Source: JBBSBY01 sp038205805 (GTDB taxonomy: Bacteria; Desulfobacterota; Desulfomonilia; Desulfomonilales; Desulfomonilaceae). Taken from it: a stretch of DNA of 64,000 bases. The stretch spans positions 11,568 through 75,567 of the forward strand of contig JBBRBO010000007.1 in the NCBI GenBank assembly GCA_038205805.1. The letters are read 5' to 3'. The notes under the pieces were generated by a model. It saw nothing but the letters and a program-made list of their open reading frames with translations. It was not told the DNA's origin and ran no database searches. Made by a program: the position numbers and the translations under genes. Numbering within the stretch: position 1 is the stretch's first letter; every line of letters starts with the position of its first letter. Shown here in pieces: positions 1 through 8,329 of this stretch.

Positions 1-664
1 CATCCTCGGGGAGGGCTTCGTCAAGACGGGGCAGGGTAGGCCGAATGAGTTGATCCCCAGGGATACGGTTCAGCATGTCCTGTTCCAGTGGCGTGAGGTC
101 CAGACACTCGGGCGCCCACACCAGGACATCGTTTAGCACACGAGGCTTTGCGTCCAGGGCGCGGCAGGCCATCTCAAGCACGTCTACGGAGTCCACGAGG
201 CCGTTTTTCTGCAAGAGGCCCACGTACTCTTTCAGCAGCTCCTTGAGCGCGCGCGCTTTCTCAGGCGGGTCAAAGTCTCGGTCGGCAATATCATTCACTG
301 CGATGCGGGCCATTCGCAACGCCTTGACGGAGTTCAAGGCTATGGCGGAGAAACGCATGCTCGCGGGAATAACGTGAAAATAGCTCAAGGGGTCATTCCG
401 CAACCGGTTAAGGACGGCGTGAACCGCCAGCAGCGAGGCTTCTCCTCCGATGTAGGTCAAGTCGCTTGCCGCTAATTCAGGTCCGGCCAGCTCCACGGCC
501 AATCCACCTACGGTCTTGAGTCTTGCGTTCATGACGAAGCTGTTCGTTTTGGTCAAGCAATCCAGCCACTGGACACCGATGCGGAAGCTGGGGGCAAGTA
601 TCCACTTTTCCTGGAGGGGATTACCGTCGCATACACTTTTGAGACTGGTCAGGAGAGGGTTCAC
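1..664 (-). CDS. PD-(D/E)XK nuclease-like (AddB-type) protein, N-terminal part, cut by window edge
   Basis: An open frame runs on the minus strand from a GTG at 664 to the window edge with no stop. The GTG has a GGAG about 8 bases upstream, and an in-frame TGA lies about 55 bases further upstream, so the start is bracketed. The encoded N-terminus contains a stretch of the form KWILAPSFRIGVQWLD followed by NARLKT and AVELAG. From memory this resembles the start of helicase/exonuclease subunit B-like proteins, which load on DNA ends for recombinational repair. The C-terminal nuclease domain that would prove this lies outside the window. Coding potential is good, but the family name is an inference from one remembered motif. 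Confidence 0.5.
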   Translation of the reverse strand, partial: MNPLLTSLKSVCDGNPLQEKWILAPSFRIGVQWLDCLTKTNSFVMNARLKTVGGLAVELAGPELAASDLTYIGGEASLLAVHAVLNRLRNDPLSYFHVIPASMRFSAIALNSVKALRMARIAVNDIADRDFDPPEKARALKELLKEYVGLLQKNGLVDSVDVLEMACRALDAKPRVLNDVLVWAPECLDLTPLEQDMLNRIPGDQLIRPTLPRLDEALPED

Positions 665-903
665 ATGCTGCTCCAGAGAAATGCCGGCGCTTCGGACCGC
701 TTGCTCTCAGGCGCCGGGATTGGCACATTATACCATAGCGATGGGAACAGGTGTTTCGAGTAGAGTGCGCTTCGGTGTTAACGCGCTGAGCCGGCCGGCC
801 TCGGGTTGCGGCGCTCTCGTCGGCTCGTGTATCTTACCACAACATAATGGCCGACACCGCTCATTTTATTCCTCTTTCCAGTCGATCACCGACGGAGGTC
901 ATC

Positions 904-1605
904 ATGAATATGTCCAGACGGACCATTCTCAAGCTATTGAACACGCTCGGCATCGCGGCCATTGGAACAGGCTTGGCGGTTAAGAATATTTTTGCGGATT
1001 ACTTTCCCACTCGAACGGTCGAGAAAACGGAATTCATTTTTGATCCTCAATCAGGAGAAATCCGGTGGGCCTCGGATAAGCGTGAGGAATTCAAACTCAT
1101 TGTGGACGGTCTTGTGGAAAACCCCACTGAACTGAAGTATTACGCGTTGCGAGCGTTGCCTTTGGTGGACCAAGTCAGTGATTTTCACTGCGTAGAGGGC
1201 TGGACCGTCCCTCAAGTGAAATGGACGGGCTTTCGATTCAAGGAACTCCTGAATAGTGTTAAACCCGACCCGGCCGCCGAGTACGTGACCTTTCACTCTC
1301 TGGGCGAGACGCATTCGAGGCCGCAAGGTCTCGGTCATTACGTCGAGTCTTTTAGGCTCGCAGACTTGCTGGACGACGACAAGCGCATCCTGCTCACGCT
1401 CGATAAGGACGGCAAGCCCCTGTCCTTTGATAGAGGGGCTCCTTTGAGAGTAATAGCGCCTCTGCTCCAGGCCTACAAAAGCATAAAATTCATCGGCAGA
1501 GTAGAGTTCTCTCAAGAGAAGAAGGCGGGCTGGTGGACTGCCGCGAACCCCATTTACACATGGGAAGCCAAGGTCTCTGAGAGTAGGCTCAAGCGCGGGA
1601 AGTAG
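904..1605 (+). CDS. Tat-exported molybdopterin-dependent oxidoreductase (MsrP/YedY-like)
   Basis: A protein of 233 residues. The start at 904 is chosen because GGAGG lies 6 bases upstream and the sequence then opens with SRRTILK, a twin-arginine signal followed by a hydrophobic stretch; the frame stays open upstream to 847 but that part adds no signal. Residues 40-225 match the sulfite-oxidase-type molybdopterin domain. HCVEGW supplies the cysteine that ligates molybdenum, followed by KWTGF, and a GWWT-type motif lies near the C-terminus. The family includes periplasmic methionine sulfoxide reductases (MsrP) and other small-substrate oxidoreductases. No heme membrane partner (MsrQ) is adjacent, so the electron donor is unknown. 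Substrate assignment is not possible from sequence. Confidence 0.8.
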   Translation: MNMSRRTILKLLNTLGIAAIGTGLAVKNIFADYFPTRTVEKTEFIFDPQSGEIRWASDKREEFKLIVDGLVENPTELKYYALRALPLVDQVSDFHCVEGWTVPQVKWTGFRFKELLNSVKPDPAAEYVTFHSLGETHSRPQGLGHYVESFRLADLLDDDKRILLTLDKDGKPLSFDRGAPLRVIAPLLQAYKSIKFIGRVEFSQEKKAGWWTAANPIYTWEAKVSESRLKRGK

Positions 1606-1929
1606 GTTACTTGACCCAGCGGGTGAAACGCGCTGACGCTCACAGACGGTGTATCACGTCCGTATCAGGCCCGCGGCCATTGACCACGTGCAGGCTTTCT
1701 GTATAATAGAAAATTCGCCAATGGTGACGGCAGGTTCGCCCCTTCCGCTGGTATCTGATCTATGAAAAGGTGAGCGTTCACCAGGAGCCGTATATCCACT
1801 TGAAATACGCACTGGATAGCCCTGCAAGGGATGCGTCTCCCACCGGCTTTTATCAGGCGCAGAGCCGTCTCGCGTCCGGTGTTCCATTGTTATGATGAAA
1901 TTATTCCCATATACATGAAAGGTCTCAGA
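1606..1929. other. Intergenic region with promoter and leader for the Cys-cluster gene
   Basis: No gene is apparent. The region holds a strong sigma70-like promoter (1680-1707, listed separately) and then a leader of about 220 bases. The leader contains a short imperfect palindrome, GGTGA-GCGT-TCACC type, near 1770. No terminator with a T-run is visible after the oxidoreductase gene. Confidence 0.4.
1680..1707 (+). promoter_or_regulatory. Sigma70-type promoter candidate
   Basis: TTGACC (1680-1685) and a perfect TATAAT (1702-1707) are separated by 16 bases. It faces the YkgJ-type gene starting at 1930, giving a leader of about 215 bases. Matches are 5/6 and 6/6 to the usual boxes, assuming the bacterial housekeeping consensus applies. 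Confidence 0.55.
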
Positions 1930-2805
1930 ATGGCTGATACTAAGAATTCCGAGCTGAGTTTCTTCTTCACGGCCCTCAAGGAAGAAGCGAGAACTCTTAT
2001 CTGGGAAACGCAAGCAAACATCACACCCCAGGAACTCATCGACTCAGTGAAAGAAGAGCTTCAAGCCCTTGCCTCTCAGGAAGACGACCCTCGGTCCGAA
2101 GCTGAGATATGGCGCAACGTTCGCGAAGTCCTGCTCAAAGCGGCTTACGCCACTCGGCCTCACTGTGTTAAATGCGGCGAGTGTTGCTCAAAAAGCAGCC
2201 CCGTGTTGGTAGAGGAGGATTTAACGCTCTTCTACAAGGACATCCTTAAACCCGAGCACATCATTACCATCAGGCGCGGGGAAACTACGTATTCCGAAAA
2301 GACGCAATCCGTCGAGACTCCTGAGCATGAATTTCTTAAAATAAAGGAGCAAGCATTCTCAAAACGCTGCGCGTTTCACAACGCCTCAACCACGGAATGC
2401 GCCATCTATGAGAATCGGCCCAAGCAGTGCCGCGACCAGGAATGCTGGAATCCGGAAAATGCCATGCAGGACAATCCCAAGTGGCTTGACCGTGAGCAGC
2501 TCTTGAAAGACACCGGTCCCCTCTGGAATCTTATCCAACAGCATGAGGAGAAGTGTTCTCACGTCGAAACCCAACGGGCGCTCACGAGACTGGGAGCCAC
2601 ACACGGGCAGACCGTGGAAGAGGTGCTCGACCTGCTGCGTGTGGATCACTTTACCAGGGATTTCTTTGCCAAGGAATTCAACCTTAATCCTGACACTATG
2701 GATTTCTTCCTGGGTCGGCCTCTCAAGGAAATGTTGACCGTATACGGCCTTAAATTGGAAGAAGATGCCGGTTGCTTTACTTTATCTCCGATGACCGAAG
2801 AATAA
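1930..2805 (+). CDS. YkgJ-family cysteine-cluster protein
   Basis: A protein of 291 residues with a CVKCGECCSK cluster near residue 77, followed by further cysteines (RCAFH, CAIYENRPKQCRDQECW). This matches the YkgJ / zinc- or iron-chelating Cys-cluster family, whose biochemical role is largely unknown. The start at 1930 has AAAGG about 9 bases upstream; an in-frame ATG at 1915 is an alternative, and the frame stays open further upstream without signal. The N-terminal 70 residues and the last 100 residues are charged and helical-looking, without recognisable domains. It is transcribed from its own promoter and separated from the hydrogenase operon by a hairpin at 2832-2864. Function is not assigned. 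Confidence 0.75.
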   Translation: MADTKNSELSFFFTALKEEARTLIWETQANITPQELIDSVKEELQALASQEDDPRSEAEIWRNVREVLLKAAYATRPHCVKCGECCSKSSPVLVEEDLTLFYKDILKPEHIITIRRGETTYSEKTQSVETPEHEFLKIKEQAFSKRCAFHNASTTECAIYENRPKQCRDQECWNPENAMQDNPKWLDREQLLKDTGPLWNLIQQHEEKCSHVETQRALTRLGATHGQTVEEVLDLLRVDHFTRDFFAKEFNLNPDTMDFFLGRPLKEMLTVYGLKLEEDAGCFTLSPMTEE

Positions 2806-2831
2806 TGTCCGCGGCAGTTTTACCATCGTAG

Positions 2832-2864
2832 TTCACCGGGCTTTATATCTTTGCGCCCGGTGAA
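2832..2864 (+). terminator. Perfect 10-bp stem hairpin after the Cys-cluster gene
   Basis: TTCACCGGGC (2832-2841) pairs fully with GCCCGGTGAA (2855-2864) across a 13-base loop, 27 bases after the stop codon. No T-run follows, so it could be a Rho-independent-like or processing hairpin rather than a classical terminator. Confidence 0.45.
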
Positions 2865-3253
2865 TGATGTTCCTGAATTATACCTCAAGAAAAATCTTTT
2901 CAAAATTGAGAAAAACGGCTATGCTTGTCCCCTCTAGGCACTGATCTTTTACATTTTAGAACAAGGTCGGCGCATTCGTGCGCTCCCACCGACCTAAGAT
3001 GCCTCCCAACTGTGTCGGCCATCATTACTCCCGGCCACCGACTCATGTATTGGAAATAGCGCAAGCGCTGCCCGCGGTGGGCTGCTTTTACGTGGTCTGT
3101 TCGCTTCTCCTCAATCGGACTCCCGGCCGATCTAGGGAGTAGTGCGTGTAATCGTTCTCTACGAACGGGCGCCTCTTTGGAATGAAGTCCGGTGAACGAT
3201 TGCCGATGTGTTGTGGATCAGAGTCTTACCCGAAACCATGTTGGAGTCATGAT
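2865..3253. other. Intergenic region upstream of the hydrogenase operon
   Basis: About 390 bases with no convincing gene. It should contain the promoter and control sites of hoxEFUYH, but I find no good sigma70 pair and no sigma54 GG-N10-GC element. Confidence 0.3.
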
Positions 3254-3757
3254 ATGGAAAAAACGTTGGAAGCGGTGTCGAAACAAGAAGACAAGCGCTG
3301 GCGAGCCGTTAACCGCACAATGCGGCTCAACGGAAGTCAACCGCACGCGCTCATAGAGACACTACATTCCGTTCAGGAGTCATTTGGCTATCTGGAGACG
3401 GATTCACTGGAATACGTGGCCGAGTCGCTGGAATTACCGCTTAGTCACGTATACGGTGTGGCGACATTCTATCACTTCTTCAAAATGCGACCTCCCGGAA
3501 AACACACTTGTGTCGTCTGCATGGGAACCGCCTGCTACATCGGCGGCGCGGCGAATATCCTAAACGGCATCAAAAAAGACGTGGGAATCGGACCCGGCGA
3601 AACCACCGAAGACAAAGAGGTGTCTCTGGTGACCGCCCGTTGCCTAGGCTCTTGCGGATTAGCCCCTGCCGTGGTTTTCGACGGCGATGTGCGAGGGAAG
3701 CTCTCTACGCCAGCGGTGTTGGAGAGAATCCTGGAGTGGAGGAACAATGACGCTTGA
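3254..3757 (+). CDS. hoxE: NAD-linked [NiFe] hydrogenase diaphorase subunit HoxE
   Basis: A NuoE-like [2Fe-2S] thioredoxin-fold subunit of 167 residues. The ligand pattern is complete: C-x4-C in CMGTACYIGG and C-x3-C in RCLGSCGLAP. In the bidirectional hydrogenase it relays electrons between the NADH-binding HoxF and the rest of the diaphorase. The ATG at 3254 has GGAG 8 bases upstream; a longer frame from 3182 carries no RBS and an unconserved-looking N-terminus. It opens a five-gene operon and overlaps hoxF by 11 bases, which suggests translational coupling. An HndA-type label would be equally valid on this subunit alone; the downstream order E-F-U-Y-H supports hoxE. Confidence 0.9.
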   Translation: MEKTLEAVSKQEDKRWRAVNRTMRLNGSQPHALIETLHSVQESFGYLETDSLEYVAESLELPLSHVYGVATFYHFFKMRPPGKHTCVVCMGTACYIGGAANILNGIKKDVGIGPGETTEDKEVSLVTARCLGSCGLAPAVVFDGDVRGKLSTPAVLERILEWRNNDA

Positions 3758-5393
3758 GGAATTGCAAGAAGTAGGGCGATTCGCCAAGGAAACCGAAGAG
3801 GGGTACGCATATCGTATCAACATCTGCGTAGCCGCCGGGTGCTTGTCTTGTCAGAGTGATGTCGTCAAAGAAGCCTTTGAGAAGGAAATCAGCCGTCGCG
3901 GGCTGGAAGGCTGGTGTGAAGTCAAAGGCGTTGGGTGCCTGGGGCTCTGCACGGCCGGCCCGCTAATCTCAATAGAGCCGGACGAGCTGTATTATAGAGC
4001 CGTCACCGTGGCGGATGTCCCGGAAATCCTCGATTCGCTGGGGAACGAACCTATCGATCGTTTGAATTGCTCGGATCAGATGAGCTTCTTCAAGCGGCAA
4101 TATAAGATCGTCCTGGAAAACTGCGGAAAGATCGATCCCGACCGCATCGAAGACTACATAGCCGCAGGCGGATACGAAGCGCTGTACCAGGCTGTGCGCA
4201 TCATGAGTCCCCAAGGAGTCATTGAGCAGATAGTGCGCAGCGGTCTTCGGGGACGTGGCGGCGCCGGTTTTCCCACCGGCTTGAAACTGACGGCCGTAGC
4301 CAAGGCGCGCAGCGACACAAAATACATCGTATGCAACGCCGATGAAGGTGATCCCGGCGCTTTTATGGATCGCAGTGTCCTGGAGAGCGACCCCCACCGT
4401 GTGCTCGAAGGCATGGCCATACTCGGATCCGTGGTAGGCGCGTCCAAAGGGTTCATCTACTGTCGAGCGGAGTATCCTCTTGCCGTGAAGCGGCTCCGTA
4501 CCGCTATCGCAAAGGCCGAACGACTCGGGGTGCTTGGGAATAACATCTTCACCACAGATTTTAACTTCGACATCAAGATCCGGCTGGGCGCGGGAGCGTT
4601 CGTCTGTGGTGAAGAAACGGCATTGTTGGCCTCCATCGAAGGAAGACGCGGCACGCCTCGGCCTCGTCCGCCGTTTCCTGCTGAATTCGGTCTGTGGGGC
4701 AGTCCCACTCTCATCAATAACGTGGAAACCCTCGCCAATATTCCCCCGATTATCCGAAAAGGGGGCTCTTGGTTCGCATCCCTCGGGACTGAAAAAAGCA
4801 AAGGCACCAAGGTGTTCGCGCTTGCGGGAAAGGTCAAAAATACCGGTCTCATAGAAGTGCCTATGGGCTATTCGCTCCGGGACATCGTCTTTGACATCGG
4901 CGGCGGCATCCCGGACGGCAAGAAGTTCAAGGCCGTGCAGACGGGCGGACCTTCAGGGGGATGTATCCCTGAGGAATACCTCGATATGTCGGTGGATTAC
5001 GAATCCCTCGCAAAAGTGGGCTCAATCCTGGGCTCCGGCGGCATGATCGTCATGGACGAAACATCCTGCATGGTGGATGTGGCCAAGTTCTTTATGGAAT
5101 TCTGCACCAGCGAATCGTGCGGCAAATGTGTGCCGTGTCGAGTGGGAACATCTCAAGTCTACAACATTCTTTGTAAAATTACCGAAGGGACCGCTCGGAT
5201 GTCCGACCTGGATCTCCTGGAAGACCTTTGTGATCTGCTCAAAAACACAAGCTTGTGCGGATTGGGTCAAACAGCCCCTAATCCGGTGTTGAGCACGCTC
5301 AAGTACTTTAAACACGAGTATCTGGCGCACATTCAGGACAAAGTGTGTCCGGCAGGGGCATGCGATATGAACGGGAACGGAGGTCACCCATGA
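3747..5393 (+). CDS. hoxF: NAD-linked [NiFe] hydrogenase NADH-binding subunit HoxF
   Basis: A protein of 548 residues that oxidises or reduces NAD(H) using FMN. Domain order: an N-terminal thioredoxin-like [2Fe-2S] domain (CVAAGC and CLGLC, residues 27-70); the NuoF core with the FMN/NADH glycine-rich loop RGRGGAGFPTG near residue 170 and NADEGDPGAFMDR; an SLBB region; then a C-terminal [4Fe-4S] site CGKCVPC plus SLCGLG. The length is normal for HoxF. The start ATG at 3747 has GGAGG 6 bases upstream and lies inside the end of hoxE; the stop overlaps the hoxU start by ATGA. The fused NuoE-like domain together with a separate HoxE is typical of HoxEFU diaphorases. Confidence 0.93.
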   Translation: MTLEELQEVGRFAKETEEGYAYRINICVAAGCLSCQSDVVKEAFEKEISRRGLEGWCEVKGVGCLGLCTAGPLISIEPDELYYRAVTVADVPEILDSLGNEPIDRLNCSDQMSFFKRQYKIVLENCGKIDPDRIEDYIAAGGYEALYQAVRIMSPQGVIEQIVRSGLRGRGGAGFPTGLKLTAVAKARSDTKYIVCNADEGDPGAFMDRSVLESDPHRVLEGMAILGSVVGASKGFIYCRAEYPLAVKRLRTAIAKAERLGVLGNNIFTTDFNFDIKIRLGAGAFVCGEETALLASIEGRRGTPRPRPPFPAEFGLWGSPTLINNVETLANIPPIIRKGGSWFASLGTEKSKGTKVFALAGKVKNTGLIEVPMGYSLRDIVFDIGGGIPDGKKFKAVQTGGPSGGCIPEEYLDMSVDYESLAKVGSILGSGGMIVMDETSCMVDVAKFFMEFCTSESCGKCVPCRVGTSQVYNILCKITEGTARMSDLDLLEDLCDLLKNTSLCGLGQTAPNPVLSTLKYFKHEYLAHIQDKVCPAGACDMNGNGGHP

Positions 5394-6142
5394 ACCCGAT
5401 TAAGCCCAAAGTAGTAGCCGACGTGAATCCCGTGCGTGTGCTCACCTTCAAGATTGATGATAGGGACGTGAGCGCTCGGGAAGATGAGACGGTGCTCACC
5501 GTAGCCCGACAAAACGGCGTCCACATTCCTACCCTGTGCCATCTTGACGGGCTGTCCGAACGTGGAGCGTGCCGCCTGTGTATAGTCGAAGTGAAGGGCT
5601 CACCCAAGCTGATGCCTTCTTGCGTCACCTTGGCCAAACAGGACATGGAAGTCCTCACCAATACGGAACGAGTGAGGGAGTATCGCCGGAAGATTCTCGA
5701 GCTGCTGTTTTCCGAACGAAATCACGTGTGTTCCGTGTGTGTTTCCAATGGTCATTGCGAGCTTCAGGCTCTAACCGTGGAGCTTGGAATGACACATGTG
5801 CGCTACGACTACATGTATCCTAAACAGGGCCTAGACGCCACTCACGATCGTTTTTCCATGGATCACAACCGCTGCATTCTGTGCCAGCGCTGCGTACGCG
5901 TGTGCGACGAGATTGAAGGCGCCCACACCTGGGACGCAATGGGACGCGGCATAGAGTGCCTGGTCATTACGGACATGCATCAACCCTGGGGCGAGGCGAA
6001 GACCTGCACGAGCTGCGGTAAGTGCGTTCAGGTATGTCCCACCGGAGCTTTATCCGAAAAAGGGAAATCCGTCGCCGAGATGACCAAACGGAAGCAGTTC
6101 TTGCCCTACTTGAAAATGATGCGGGGTCACAATGGCAAGTAG
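5390..6142 (+). CDS. hoxU: NAD-linked [NiFe] hydrogenase iron-sulfur subunit HoxU
   Basis: A protein of 250 residues resembling the N-terminus of NuoG. It has a plant-type [2Fe-2S] domain (LCHLDG, ACRLC and a later SC), a His-Cys3 cluster site (HVCSVC...GHC), and two [4Fe-4S] motifs (CILCQRCVRVC and CTSCGKCVQVCP). It wires the NADH site of HoxF to the hydrogenase module. The start at 5390 is backed by GGAGG 6-7 bases upstream and the ATGA overlap with hoxF; a longer frame from 5345 would run back through the hoxF C-terminus. All ligand cysteines expected for the family appear to be present. Confidence 0.92.
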   Translation: MNPIKPKVVADVNPVRVLTFKIDDRDVSAREDETVLTVARQNGVHIPTLCHLDGLSERGACRLCIVEVKGSPKLMPSCVTLAKQDMEVLTNTERVREYRRKILELLFSERNHVCSVCVSNGHCELQALTVELGMTHVRYDYMYPKQGLDATHDRFSMDHNRCILCQRCVRVCDEIEGAHTWDAMGRGIECLVITDMHQPWGEAKTCTSCGKCVQVCPTGALSEKGKSVAEMTKRKQFLPYLKMMRGHNGK

Positions 6143-6175
6143 CATCGCACCATATATACAAAGGAGTTACCGAGT

Positions 6176-6709
6176 ATGAGTATAGCGCGAGTCGCTACTA
6201 CGTGGTTGGATGGATGCTCCGGCTGTCACATGTCTCTCCTTGATCTCGATCAAAGACTTGTCGAACTGGCCGCCAAAATTGAACTCGTTTACGGTCCTCT
6301 TGTGGACGCAAAAGAATTCCCTGAAAACGTCGATGTGACGCTCGTCGAAGGCGCGGTCAGCAGCGAGCACGATGAACACCTGGTTCAGGAAATTCGCTCG
6401 AAGACCAAGTGCCTCATTTCTTTTGGGGATTGCGCTGTTACGGCGAATGTGCCCTCGATGCGCAATCGGTTTACGGTGGCGGAAACACTAAAGACCGGGT
6501 ACGTGCTGAACGCGACTTTCAATCAGTCTACGCCTACGGAGAGGATTCCGGCTCTGCTCAAGAGGGCGAGACCGGTGCACGAATATGTGCCTGTGGACGT
6601 CTTCTTGCCGGGATGTCCTCCGTCCGCCGACACCATATACTACGCCTTGAGTGAACTCTTGGAGGGCCGTATGCCGGACCTACAAGGGAAAACTCGATTC
6701 GGCGCTTAA
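6176..6709 (+). CDS. hoxY: [NiFe] hydrogenase small subunit HoxY
   Basis: A short small subunit (177 residues), as in cytoplasmic group 3 hydrogenases, carrying only the proximal [4Fe-4S] cluster. Ligand motifs visible: DGCSGCH near residue 14, GDC near residue 83 and PGCPPS near residue 149. There is no Tat signal, which agrees with a cytoplasmic enzyme. AAGGAG lies 9 bases before the ATG. It sits 33 bases after hoxU and 20 bases before hoxH. An Mvh/F420-type small subunit would look similar; the HoxEFU neighbours decide for HoxY. Confidence 0.92.
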   Translation: MSIARVATTWLDGCSGCHMSLLDLDQRLVELAAKIELVYGPLVDAKEFPENVDVTLVEGAVSSEHDEHLVQEIRSKTKCLISFGDCAVTANVPSMRNRFTVAETLKTGYVLNATFNQSTPTERIPALLKRARPVHEYVPVDVFLPGCPPSADTIYYALSELLEGRMPDLQGKTRFGA

Positions 6710-6729
6710 CCACGCTGGAGAATAACAGC

Positions 6730-8148
6730 ATGACGCAAACCATAACGATAGAACCCATCACGAGAGTGGAGGGTCATGGAAAAGTGACCGTATTCATGGA
6801 CGATGCGGGAAACGTGACCGACGCGCAGTTTCACGTCACCCAGTATCGCGGTTTCGAGAAATTCTGCCAGGGGCGCCCGTTCACGGAGATGCCGTCCATA
6901 GTGGAACGCATCTGCGGGATTTGCCCAGTCAGCCACTCAATAGCTTCGGCAAAGGCATGCGATGAAATCTTGGGCGTAAGAATCCCTTCCGTAGCTAAAA
7001 AATTGAGACGCATGCTCAATTGCGGGGAGTTCATCCAATCTCACGCCTTGAGCTTTTTTCACCTGTCCGCTCCCGATCTGGTTTTGGGCATGGATTCCGA
7101 TCCTGCTCAGAGAAACATCATCGGGCTTCTGAAAGCCAATCCCGCTCTGGCCACCGACGGCATTCGACTGCGACAGATAGGTCAGCAGATTATCAGTGGA
7201 TTCGCCGGTAAACGCATTCATCCCTCATGGGTAGTGCCAGGTGGAGTGAACGAAGCTCTTTCCGAAGAGCACCGCGACGAGATGCTCGCGGTGATACCCG
7301 AGGCTTTGGCCATCACGCACCGGACCCTGAACTGGTTTAAGTCTGTCTTAGATGATTACCGCGACGAAATCCGGAGCTTTGCGAACTTCCCCACCATGTT
7401 CTTGGGCCTGGTGAATGAGAACGGCGCGCTGGAACATGTGGACGGCTTTCTGCGATTTGTTGATTCCAAGGGTCGGTTTATTCACGACAGAGTGAATCCC
7501 GCTGATTACCAAGAGTACATCGGCGAGGCGGTGGAACCCTGGTCCTATCTCAAGTCGCCGTATTATAAACCCGCGGGCTTCCCCGATGGTATTTACCGTG
7601 TAGGACCTGCGGCAAGACTAAATGTCTGCACAGGGACCGGCACTCCGCTGGCCGATCAGGAATGGGCGGAATTCATCAGGCTGGAGCGTGGCCCCGTGAT
7701 GAGTTCCTTTTATAACCACTACGCGAGGCTCATTGAGATCCTCTATTCAATCGAGGTGTTGGATGCCCTGCTCAAGGATGAGGACATTCTCAGCGAGCAT
7801 GTGAGGGCGTTTGCTCAACCGAACCATTGGGAAGGCGTCGGCGTGGTGGAAGCTCCTCGCGGCACGCTGTTCCACCACTACAAGGTAGACAAAGACGGCC
7901 TTATTGAGGCGGTGAACCTCATCGTGGCCACGGGCAACAACAATCTGGCCATGAATCGCGGCGTCCTCCAGGTAGCTAAGCGCTACATAACGGGCGATAA
8001 GATCAGCGAAGGGGCGCTTAATCGCATCGAGGCGGTGATCAGGGCTTTTGATCCGTGCCTTAGCTGCTCAACCCACGCCATTGGGAAACGATCCGTGATC
8101 GTGCGGTTGGTGTCGCATGACGGCGTGGTTTTGGATGAGGTGGACTGA
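6730..8148 (+). CDS. hoxH: [NiFe] hydrogenase large subunit HoxH
   Basis: A catalytic subunit of 472 residues that binds the NiFe(CN)2CO centre and interconverts H2 with protons and electrons. The N-terminal motif EPITRVEGHG leads to L1, RICGICPVSH near residue 60; the C-terminal L2 motif is DPCLSCSTH. About 30 residues follow the L2 His, so the protein should need a maturation endopeptidase, which is not encoded nearby. GGAG stands about 10 bases before the ATG. As the last gene of hoxEFUYH it places the enzyme among NAD-coupled group 3d hydrogenases. The hyp maturation genes must lie elsewhere. Confidence 0.94.
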   Translation: MTQTITIEPITRVEGHGKVTVFMDDAGNVTDAQFHVTQYRGFEKFCQGRPFTEMPSIVERICGICPVSHSIASAKACDEILGVRIPSVAKKLRRMLNCGEFIQSHALSFFHLSAPDLVLGMDSDPAQRNIIGLLKANPALATDGIRLRQIGQQIISGFAGKRIHPSWVVPGGVNEALSEEHRDEMLAVIPEALAITHRTLNWFKSVLDDYRDEIRSFANFPTMFLGLVNENGALEHVDGFLRFVDSKGRFIHDRVNPADYQEYIGEAVEPWSYLKSPYYKPAGFPDGIYRVGPAARLNVCTGTGTPLADQEWAEFIRLERGPVMSSFYNHYARLIEILYSIEVLDALLKDEDILSEHVRAFAQPNHWEGVGVVEAPRGTLFHHYKVDKDGLIEAVNLIVATGNNNLAMNRGVLQVAKRYITGDKISEGALNRIEAVIRAFDPCLSCSTHAIGKRSVIVRLVSHDGVVLDEVD

Positions 8149-8203
8149 GGAAGCCGGTTGTAATGGGTTATGGGGCCTATCAGGGCTCTGATTCGCTCTA
8201 AAA

Positions 8204-8231
8204 TTGGAAGGGAGATGAGTCTCTCTTCCAA
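8204..8231. terminator. Bidirectional hairpin between converging hox operon and HEAT gene
   Basis: TTGGAAGGGAGA (8204-8215) pairs with TCTCTCTTCCAA (8220-8231), giving 12 pairs with one G-T, around a TGAG loop. On the minus strand it is followed by TTTTAG, so it may end the HEAT-repeat transcript as well as the hydrogenase operon. Confidence 0.6.
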
Positions 8232-8329
8232 ACCCGTTGTCGATGAACGGTTGCAACGAGAAGCGTCTCGGACGTAAGACTGCGGATCGCTTCCCATCCG
8301 GCGCCGCATATGGCGCCCTAGCTTCGCTT

